A stretch of DNA of 5,702 nucleotides, from contig JAICIG010000478.1 in NCBI GenBank assembly GCA_025924495.1, forward strand, positions 1 to 5,702, written 5' to 3'. Every line of letters begins with the position of its first letter. Position 1 is the stretch's first letter. Below the pieces are notes generated by a model. It was not told the origin of the DNA and did no database searches. It was given only the letters and a program-made list of their open reading frames with translations. This document shows, piece after piece, positions 1-5,202 of the stretch. The DNA comes from Pirellulales bacterium. GTDB lineage: Bacteria; Planctomycetota; Planctomycetia; Pirellulales; JAICIG01. The translations under genes and the position numbers were made by a program.

Positions 1-86
1 GTTATCGCCCTCGAGCCGGAAACAATACAGGTCGCCAACTTTAGCTCGTTCGACATACGTCGAAAAAAAGCCCCCCGACTCTGCCT

Positions 87-305
87 TCAATGACTGCGAA
101 ACTTGGGAAAGTTGTCCACCGCCTGGCGGCTGGCAGTCCACGACGACTTCAACTTGTTGGCAGCGCGGCGCCCAGACGCGAAAATGAACGCCGCCGCGAG
201 CTTGCGCTTCGGCGCCAATAAATAGCCGTCGACTTGGCCCAGCCGATTCCATTTGTCGATCCTTTCGTAGGGCCGGCCCGGCCATTTATGCCCAGCGACA
301 GCCAT
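87..305 (-). CDS. Possible small basic protein, hypothetical
   Basis: This is a 72-codon ORF on the minus strand with ATG at 303-305 and TGA at 87-89. In its favour, AAGGGG sits about five bases upstream of the ATG, and roughly three quarters of codons end in G or C, in line with the real genes nearby. The product is strongly basic, with a short Ala-rich hydrophobic patch (residues about 37-44) and no recognisable domain, signal peptide or cysteine. Against it, the ORF is short, it overlaps another minus-strand ORF of similar length (149-364), and random ORFs this long are common in GC-rich DNA. It lies 266 bases past the stop of the signalling gene on the same strand, too far to assume one operon. 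Treat it as a candidate only. Confidence 0.3.
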   Translation of the reverse strand: MAVAGHKWPGRPYERIDKWNRLGQVDGYLLAPKRKLAAAFIFASGRRAANKLKSSWTASRQAVDNFPKFRSH

Positions 306-434
306 GACCGCCCCTTATAGCAATCGATGTGCCATAAGAGGCTGGGCCTAGACGGGGCGAGCATCTGCGGCAGCCTGACCTAAGCCGAGGGCTTCCCTAA
401 ATTCCGTGGCGTTCAACCTGTCACGCCTCGACGC

Positions 435-463
435 CTTAACTGATCGGCAGCACGCGAGTTAAG
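435..463. repeat. 7-base inverted repeat
   Basis: CTTAACT (435-441) and AGTTAAG (457-463) are perfect inverted copies separated by 15 bases. AT-rich arms in a GC-rich region stand out and could be a dimeric regulator site, but no nearby gene is clearly controlled from here. Confidence 0.35.
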
Positions 464-473
464 ACTGGATATG

Positions 474-504
474 CCGCGGAGAACTTTGACCGCGGCCAGC
501 CGCG
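474..504. repeat. Overlapping GC-rich inverted repeats downstream of the signalling gene
   Basis: CCGCGG occurs at 474-479 and 490-495 and could form a six-base stem across a ten-base loop. CGCGG (491-495) can instead pair with CCGCG (500-504) across CCAG. The two structures are mutually exclusive. They lie 70-100 bases past the signalling gene's stop on its transcript side, but no T-run follows in that direction, so a classical intrinsic terminator is not supported. Confidence 0.35.
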
Positions 505-571
505 TGGCGTGCGATGATTGAACGAGAAGCAGCCAAGGTGGACCGCTCTCGTCCAGCAAGCGCGAGCTTAA

Positions 572-2860
572 TCAACCTTGGCCAAACCAATGACCGAACA
601 GCCCGCGCGCGCGGCGGATGACGCTCATTTCGGTCGGCGGCTCACATTCCGTGGCCATCAGATAAGAGCGGAAGCTGATTAATAGCTGACGGGCGCGCTC
701 GGCCACTTGCTCTTTGCGACGGTCGCGCTTTTTGTGCGGCACGATCGCTAAATGAATCCGGGTCCGCGCGGCTCCCATCCCATTACTCCGATCTCGGCCT
801 TGGTCGCGCGGGATTTCTTCGAATTTCAACTCCATGACCAGGCGCACGGGCCGATCGGCGACGCGACGCAGTAGCGAGTTGCTTCCTTCGGCGACGGCGA
901 TTCGAATCTCGTCGCCGTCCGCGGAAAGGACATCGGCATGATGGTCGGCGACAAACCCGCGAAGCTTTTCGACGCACACGGGCAACGGCGCTTCGCTAAG
1001 GAGTTGCCGCTCGATCAGGACATTGCTGGAAGCCTGTCGCATGCCAAAGCGGCTCTCGGACGCCGATTCGTTCGTATCGCCGCCGCTGCCGAGTTGAACT
1101 ACTCGATTCCGGCCATTTTCCTTGGCTGTTAGCAGTGCCCGATCGGCCCGTCGCAGCATCGTTTCTGGCGTATCGCCAGGTTGTACCTCGGTGACGCCAA
1201 AGCTGGCCGTCACTTCTTTACCGTTCAGAGCAGGTTGTCTCAATTCCGCAAACGCTCTGCGCAGTTCCTCGGCGCGACGCACCGCCTTGCTGTTGTCGCA
1301 GTCGGCGCACAGCAGGACAAACTCTTCGCCGCCGTATCGAGCCGCCAGATCGTCGGGCCCGCATGCACTCTTCAGCAGCCGCGCCAAGCTCTGAATTACC
1401 TCGTCGCCCGCCTGATGCCCATAAGTGTCATTGATGAGCTTGAAACGGTCGATATCGGTAATCAACAGGCTATAGGGGAGGCCGCTCTCTAAGTGCGACT
1501 TCACAAGCCGAGCGTGGCTCATGTCGAACTCGGCCCGGTTGGCCAATTGTGTGAGCGGATCGCGAGCAGCCTTCGCTTTCAGATTTTCGCAGCGCGCCTC
1601 AAGCGAAGTTTCGGGCGAGGCATCGTGCAATACTAGCGCGAGACCGCGAGAAATTCCATCCGGGCCCATCACCGGAACGGCATGCGCATCTACGGCGACG
1701 GCGCGCCCGTTGCGGCCGCGGATCGTAAGGCGCCTTAACCATTGCACTCCCGTGCGGATGGCATAAGTCACCGGGCAATCCTCGTCGCGTATTGGTTCGC
1801 GATGCTCGTCGGCAAGACCGATCAAGCTGGGGACCCAGCCGCGCTGATATACGCTCGATTCAGAGATGCCGGTCAGCCGTTCGGCGCCGCGGTTCCAATG
1901 CAGAATTCGCATGCTGCTGTCGACAAACACGACCGCGTCGAACATGTTGGCCAGCAGTCGTTGCTGAAACAAGTTCTGCAACGATTCGTTGGTCGAGCCG
2001 ATGGGCGCGTCGTTCAATCTCCAATTGTCGCCGAGGGCATCCGGTTCGAGCGATTGAATCCAGCGTTGGGCCACGGCCTCTCGCAGCTTGAGTTGGTCGC
2101 ACTCGTGCAATTCTGCAAACAGCTCGACGAGGCGAGGGTCGAATTGAGTGCTTGCACAGCGGTAAAGTTCGTTGAATGCACGCTCGCGCGAAAACGCGCG
2201 GCGATATACGTGGTCGGCCATCATCGCGTCGAAAGCATCGACAATCGCCAGCATTCGGGCGCCGAGCGGGAGTTCTTCGCCGACAAGGTTCTGCCGCGAT
2301 CGACTGCCGTCGAACCACGCGGAACCCGACGCGACGATCGAGAGCACGCCGGGCGAACTGCAAGTGCAGCGCAAGATTTCTTCGCCCATCAGCCAATGAC
2401 AATCCATTACGGCCGCTTCCTGCGGCGTGAGCGGACCTGGCTTGGTGATGATGCTGTCAGGGATGCCAATCTTGCCGATGTCGTGAAGCAGCGCCGCAAC
2501 TTCGAGCTCGTCGCGTTCTTGGCGGGCCAATCCCAGCCGGTCAGCCCACGACGCGCATGCCAGCGTGACGCGCAAGCAATGCCGAGCGGTCGGTTCATGT
2601 TTCCACCGCAGCGCGCGATACAGACTGCTTGCCAGTCCTAAGCGCACCTCGATGAGCTGATTCTCTGCGTCGCGGTCGAGGACCGTCGCGTTAGGCGGAA
2701 ATCCGCCCTGGGCCTCGTCGTCGAGTTGTTGAACCAACGCGCCCAGCCGGCTCAGGTGAGTTTCCGCTGTGGCGATTGTCCCCAACGACGCCGGAGCGCC
2801 CGAAGCCGAAGTCTCGGGACTTAAATCGTTTGCCATGATTGAGTGTTGTCGAGAAGGCAT
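572..2860 (-). CDS. HD-GYP (degenerate) / PAS / GGDEF cyclic-di-GMP signalling protein with unassigned C-terminal domain
   Basis: A 762-residue cytoplasmic-looking protein with no evident signal peptide or membrane segment. The HD-GYP domain spans about 77-250: H94, H126-D127 in LLHDIGKIGIP, K130, H155 and D208 are kept, but the HHE motif reads GSA (179-181) and GYP reads RSR (187-189), so phosphodiesterase activity is doubtful. A PAS domain follows (about 300-415, with VFVDSSMRILHWNRGAERLTG). The GGDEF domain (about 430-590) has DPLTQLANR (434-442), DIDRFKLINDTYGHQAGD (469-486) and GGEEF (510-514), so diguanylate cyclase activity (2 GTP to c-di-GMP) is expected. The RxxD inhibitory site reads GPDD (501-504). 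Residues 591-762 match no family I can name; they are predicted alpha/beta with a basic stretch near 709-716. The start could be Met1 (2860) or Met9 (2836); neither has a clear Shine-Dalgarno. The stop is TGA at 572-574. Domain identities are firm; which activities survive is inference. Confidence 0.93.
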   Translation of the reverse strand: MPSRQHSIMANDLSPETSASGAPASLGTIATAETHLSRLGALVQQLDDEAQGGFPPNATVLDRDAENQLIEVRLGLASSLYRALRWKHEPTARHCLRVTLACASWADRLGLARQERDELEVAALLHDIGKIGIPDSIITKPGPLTPQEAAVMDCHWLMGEEILRCTCSSPGVLSIVASGSAWFDGSRSRQNLVGEELPLGARMLAIVDAFDAMMADHVYRRAFSRERAFNELYRCASTQFDPRLVELFAELHECDQLKLREAVAQRWIQSLEPDALGDNWRLNDAPIGSTNESLQNLFQQRLLANMFDAVVFVDSSMRILHWNRGAERLTGISESSVYQRGWVPSLIGLADEHREPIRDEDCPVTYAIRTGVQWLRRLTIRGRNGRAVAVDAHAVPVMGPDGISRGLALVLHDASPETSLEARCENLKAKAARDPLTQLANRAEFDMSHARLVKSHLESGLPYSLLITDIDRFKLINDTYGHQAGDEVIQSLARLLKSACGPDDLAARYGGEEFVLLCADCDNSKAVRRAEELRRAFAELRQPALNGKEVTASFGVTEVQPGDTPETMLRRADRALLTAKENGRNRVVQLGSGGDTNESASESRFGMRQASSNVLIERQLLSEAPLPVCVEKLRGFVADHHADVLSADGDEIRIAVAEGSNSLLRRVADRPVRLVMELKFEEIPRDQGRDRSNGMGAARTRIHLAIVPHKKRDRRKEQVAERARQLLISFRSYLMATECEPPTEMSVIRRARGLFGHWFGQG

Positions 2861-2995
2861 TTACGGGCGGTGACCGACGCCCGCAGCGCCTGCAACGTCC
2901 CGAGTTCTGGCTGACCGTTAAGCAAAGCTAGGTCGCGTCCAGTTGGGGGGCAAATAGCGAATTGCAGTTGGCTTAGTTCTTTCGGACGAATATCG

Positions 2996-3026
2996 GCAGC
3001 ACCGCTTTAAGCGCAAGCAGCACCGC
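2996..3026. repeat. 10-base direct repeat with 21-base period around a small palindrome
   Basis: GCAGCACCGC occurs at 2996-3005 and again at 3017-3026, exactly 21 bases (two helical turns) apart, with CGCTTTAAGCG at 3003-3013 between and overlapping the first copy. The arrangement resembles tandem regulator binding sites upstream of the catabolic operon, but no regulator is identified and chance cannot be excluded. Confidence 0.35.
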
Positions 3027-3225
3027 CGCAGGCCGAGCCGCCATGCCGTCATAACCGCTACAACCGCGAGGTTCGTCAACAGAAACCAGATTTGAATTGC
3101 GGAACTGGCGGTAGCCGCTCCAGACCGCGGCAACCTCAATTACCCGGCGCGGGGCTTGCCAATTGCCCGACGCCCGGCGATGATCGGCCAAAAATCACCC
3201 GCCACCCACCGCCGGCCGCGCTGGC

Positions 3226-3230
3226 AGGAG
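3226..3230 (+). promoter_or_regulatory. Ribosome binding site of the FAH-family gene (decides start)
   Basis: AGGAG lies six bases before ATG 3237. The longer in-frame alternative ATG at 3156 has no such motif and would add 27 residues that do not resemble an FAH N-terminus. Confidence 0.75.
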
Positions 3231-3236
3231 TTGTTA

Positions 3237-4100
3237 ATGCGCCTCGTGAGTTATCAGAGTTCCTCCGGATCGCGCGTTGCGGCGGCGCTCAACGGCGTTT
3301 ATGTCGACTTGAACGCCGTGGATCATGAATTGCCTGTTTCCATGAAGGCGCTTCTGGCGCTTGGCCCGGAGGGCTTGGAACGCGCCGCGGCTGCGGCCCG
3401 ACGCGGCGAACCGCTCGAAGCGCCGATTGCTCTTCTGCCGCCAGTCCCCGACCCAGAAAAAGTGATCTGCGTGGGCTTAAACTACGCGGACCATGCTCGA
3501 GAGAGCGGCGTCGAACCGCCCGAGGAACCCGTGCTGTTCAATAAGTTTCCTTCAGCGCTGACCGCCCACCAGCAGCCAATTGTCCTGCCGAGAGAAAGCA
3601 ACGAGGTGGATTACGAGGCCGAGTTGGTCGTGGTCATCGGTCGTGGCGGACGGCACATCGCCGTCAAGGACGCAATGCAGCACGTCGCCGGCTACTGTCC
3701 TGGACACGACGTCTCGGCGCGCGACTGGCAGCTTGGGAAGCCCGGCAAGCAATGGCTGCTCGGCAAGACGTTCGACACCTTCGCTCCTTGCGGCCCTGAG
3801 TTGACCACGCGAGACGAGATTTCCGATCCGGGAAATTTGCGAATTCAATTCCGCCTGAACGGCGCCAGCCTGCAAGACTCGAACACTAAGGAATTTATCT
3901 TTCCCATCGATGCCGTCGTCGCCTATGTCTCAAGCGTCTGCACGCTGAAGCCGGGCGATCTGATTTTCACCGGTACGCCGCCGGGCGTGGGATTCGCGCG
4001 AAAACCGCCCGTTTATCTCCAGCCGGGAGATGTCGCCGAGGTGGAGATCGAAGGCCTCGGCGTGCTGCGCAATCCTGTCGTGGCCGCGCCGCAAGAGTAG
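3237..4100 (+). CDS. Fumarylacetoacetate hydrolase (FAH) superfamily enzyme
   Basis: A 287-residue cytosolic enzyme of the FAH superfamily, which cleaves, isomerises or decarboxylates diketo and oxo acids using a divalent metal. The N-terminal part (1-70) is the usual small variable domain. The catalytic fold starts at about 74 with KVICVGLNYADHARE, where H86 and E89 correspond to the usual His/Glu catalytic pair. K103 lies in NKFPSAL. The metal ligands are E127 and E129 (DYEAEL) and D158 (HDVSARDWQ), followed by GKTFDTFAPCGP (176-187) and TGTPPGVG (245-252). Length is normal for the bacterial single-chain subfamily. The ATG at 3237 is preferred to an in-frame ATG at 3156 because AGGAG lies six bases upstream and the protein then begins at the conserved MRLVSYQ-type N-terminus. 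An SDR gene follows after 48 bases. Candidate substrates are 2,4-diketo-3-deoxy sugar acids, acylpyruvates or homoprotocatechuate-pathway intermediates; the sequence alone does not decide. The family assignment is secure. Confidence 0.95.
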   Translation: MRLVSYQSSSGSRVAAALNGVYVDLNAVDHELPVSMKALLALGPEGLERAAAAARRGEPLEAPIALLPPVPDPEKVICVGLNYADHARESGVEPPEEPVLFNKFPSALTAHQQPIVLPRESNEVDYEAELVVVIGRGGRHIAVKDAMQHVAGYCPGHDVSARDWQLGKPGKQWLLGKTFDTFAPCGPELTTRDEISDPGNLRIQFRLNGASLQDSNTKEFIFPIDAVVAYVSSVCTLKPGDLIFTGTPPGVGFARKPPVYLQPGDVAEVEIEGLGVLRNPVVAAPQE

Positions 4101-4110
4101 CCGGCCGGCT
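4099..4110. repeat. 12-base perfect palindrome at the FAH-family stop codon
   Basis: AGCCGGCCGGCT is identical to its reverse complement and begins inside the TAG stop codon (4098-4100). A second small hairpin, GAAGA (4115-4119) with TCTTC (4126-4130), follows before the SDR ribosome binding site. These could form intergenic mRNA structure; chance is also plausible in GC-rich DNA. Confidence 0.3.
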
Positions 4111-4133
4111 GAGAGAAGACGACTATCTTCGGC

Positions 4134-4139
4134 AAAGGA
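4134..4139 (+). promoter_or_regulatory. Ribosome binding site of the SDR gene
   Basis: AAAGGA lies nine bases before ATG 4149 in the 48-base gap between the two enzyme genes. This supports independent translation initiation within one transcript. Confidence 0.65.
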
Positions 4140-4148
4140 ACCTACGCG

Positions 4149-4928
4149 ATGAGCGTTCTCGATCGATTTCGCTTGAACGGCAAACGGCTGTTTATCACCG
4201 GCGGCACCCGGGGGCTGGGCCGAGAAATGTCGCTGGCGATTGCTGACGCCGGAGCCGATTGCGTTCTCGTCGGGCGAGACGCGGAAAGCTTGGAGGGCGC
4301 AGCAGCCGAAGTGCGCCGCTTAGGGCGTCAGGCATTCACAATCCAATCCGATGTCGGCAAGCCGGCGGAGTGCGAAGCCGCTTGCCGCACCGCGCTCAAG
4401 GAATTCGGGCCGATCGACATTCTGATCAATAACGTCGGCGGACGCCGGATCAGCACTCCGACCGCAGAATTGCCGCTCGAGCAGTGGCAGGAAATCATCG
4501 ATCTGAACCTGACCAGCACGTTCCTTTGCACCAAACTGATCGGCGGCGCGATGCTCGAGCGACGCAATGGCCGTGTGATCAATATTGCCTCAATCTCCGG
4601 GATGGTTGCTAATCGAGGCATCGGCGGACGAAGCTATGAAACTTCCAAGGCCGCGGTGATCCAATTCACACGCGCGACGGCGGCAGATTGGGCGCCGCAT
4701 GGCGTCACCGTCAACGCCATCTGTCCGGGCGGATTCATGACTGCTCCCAACGTGCGCTGGGCCAAAGAACGCCCCGAGGTGGTCGATACCTTCAAGAGCC
4801 TCATTCCGGCGGGCGATTTCGGCCAGCCCGAGGATCTTGGTCCGCTGGCCGTCTATCTTGCCAGCGAGGCTTCGCGATATATGACGGGCGCCTCGCTCGT
4901 CATCGACGGCGGCTACACGCTTTGGTAA
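4149..4928 (+). CDS. Short-chain dehydrogenase/reductase (SDR), classical type
   Basis: A 259-residue NAD(P)-dependent oxidoreductase of the classical SDR family, soluble, with one Rossmann domain. Visible motifs are the cofactor glycine motif TGGTRGLG (17-24), D68 in the SDV segment that contacts adenine, NNVG (94-97, the NNAG motif), N120, catalytic S148, Y163 and K167 (YETSK), and PGG (193-195). R43 just after the second strand favours NADP(H), though this is a soft indicator. The C-terminus VIDGGYTLW is typical of sugar and sugar-acid dehydrogenases and FabG-like reductases. The start is supported by AAAGGA nine bases upstream. It sits 48 bases after the FAH-family gene on the same strand, so co-transcription is likely. 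This points to a catabolic dehydrogenase that makes the diketo acid cut by its neighbour, rather than a fatty-acid synthesis ketoreductase. Annotation pipelines may call it gluconate 5-dehydrogenase or 3-oxoacyl-ACP reductase; the real substrate is unknown. Confidence 0.95.
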   Translation: MSVLDRFRLNGKRLFITGGTRGLGREMSLAIADAGADCVLVGRDAESLEGAAAEVRRLGRQAFTIQSDVGKPAECEAACRTALKEFGPIDILINNVGGRRISTPTAELPLEQWQEIIDLNLTSTFLCTKLIGGAMLERRNGRVINIASISGMVANRGIGGRSYETSKAAVIQFTRATAADWAPHGVTVNAICPGGFMTAPNVRWAKERPEVVDTFKSLIPAGDFGQPEDLGPLAVYLASEASRYMTGASLVIDGGYTLW

Positions 4929-5017
4929 GCCGCCGGATTGACTGCTCCATGCCGGTCTTTGTCAAGTCGGCCTCGGCTCGCCGCTTGGAAAGATAGTCAA
5001 ACTGCGCCAAGGCTGCC

Positions 5018-5043
5018 GTCGACCCGCGAGTTGGTCGACTTTT
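5018..5043 (+). terminator. Possible Rho-independent terminator after the FAH-SDR pair
   Basis: A perfect seven-base stem, GTCGACC (5018-5024) and GGTCGAC (5033-5039), encloses an eight-base loop and is followed at once by TTTT (5040-5043). It lies about 90 bases past the SDR stop codon. The T-run is short, so the terminator would be moderate to weak. Position and orientation fit the end of the two-gene operon. Confidence 0.45.
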
Positions 5044-5152
5044 CCGCATTTGACGGCTCGCAAGAAATGCTGAGTCTTCGGGCTGGGCGAAGTCGATCGA
5101 TGGTAACATCTCCGCGGCCATTAGGGTCTGCCGCATCGTTGCCATCAGACGA

Positions 5153-5168
5153 CCGCCTATCCAGGCGG
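5153..5168 (+). repeat. GC-rich hairpin in the leader of the cysteine-rich protein gene
   Basis: CCGCCT (5153-5158) pairs perfectly with AGGCGG (5163-5168) across a four-base loop, ATCC. It is followed by CCGA and then a T-rich stretch, ATCTTTTATT. The hairpin ends 19 bases before the ribosome binding site. It could be a 5' leader structure affecting mRNA stability or translation, a weak attenuator, or a second terminator for the upstream operon. The gap before the T-rich stretch makes a classical terminator less likely. Confidence 0.4.
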
Positions 5169-5187
5169 CCGAATCTTTTATTCAGTT

Positions 5188-5194
5188 GAGGGGG
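5188..5194 (+). promoter_or_regulatory. Ribosome binding site of the cysteine-rich protein gene
   Basis: GAGGGGG lies eight bases before ATG 5203. An overlapping ATG at 5196 is out of frame and too close to the motif to compete well. Confidence 0.65.
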
Positions 5195-5202
5195 AATGAG
5201 CA

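Larger units (their letters stand above)
306..571. other. Intergenic stretch without a convincing gene
   Basis: Between the possible small ORF (87-305) and the stop of the signalling gene I see only the inverted repeats listed separately, a weak hairpin TGGAC (539-543) with GTCCA (551-555), and the 5' part of an overlapping minus-strand ORF (149-364) judged spurious. No RNA gene was recognised. Confidence 0.5.
2861..3236. other. Divergent intergenic region between the signalling gene and the FAH-SDR operon
   Basis: These 376 bases should carry the promoters of two divergent transcription units. I found no convincing -35/-10 pair on either strand. Visible elements are a 10-base direct repeat (2996-3005 and 3017-3026), the palindrome CGCTTTAAGCG (3003-3013) and a G-rich minus-strand stretch (3197-3216). 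Two minus-strand ORFs (2918-3139 and 2973-3191) start with TTG directly after stop codons, lack ribosome binding sites and overlap in different frames, so they are not called as genes. The one at 2918-3139 has a hydrophobic stretch that would pass as a membrane helix, which keeps it a remote possibility. Confidence 0.6.

Noticed and set aside
1..56. Minus-strand ORF opening at ATG 54-56 and running off the left edge
   Set aside because: Only 18 codons are visible and no ribosome binding site is at proper distance, so it cannot be judged from this window.
1860..2402. A 180-codon minus-strand ORF in another frame of the signalling gene
   Set aside because: It lies inside conserved HD-GYP/PAS coding sequence that reads through without a break; the product is arginine-rich low-complexity and typical of an out-of-frame shadow.
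1742..2641. A 299-codon plus-strand ORF opposite the signalling gene
   Set aside because: It is antisense to the HD-GYP and PAS coding region, has no recognisable domain, and long antisense ORFs are expected opposite GC-rich codons.
2918..3139. Minus-strand 73-codon ORF with a possible membrane helix
   Set aside because: It starts with TTG immediately after a stop codon, has no ribosome binding site and overlaps another ORF in a different frame; kept only as a remote possibility.
3197..3216. G-rich minus-strand stretch with possible two-layer G-quadruplex
   Set aside because: The G-runs are mostly only two bases long, common in GC-rich DNA, and it lies just upstream of a start codon without further support.
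5050..5109. Promoter-like pieces upstream of the cysteine-rich gene (TTGACG at 5050-5055; TGGTAACAT at 5101-5109)
   Set aside because: The TTGACG has no -10 partner at 16-18 bases, and the extended -10-like element matches only four of six core bases with no -35 partner.
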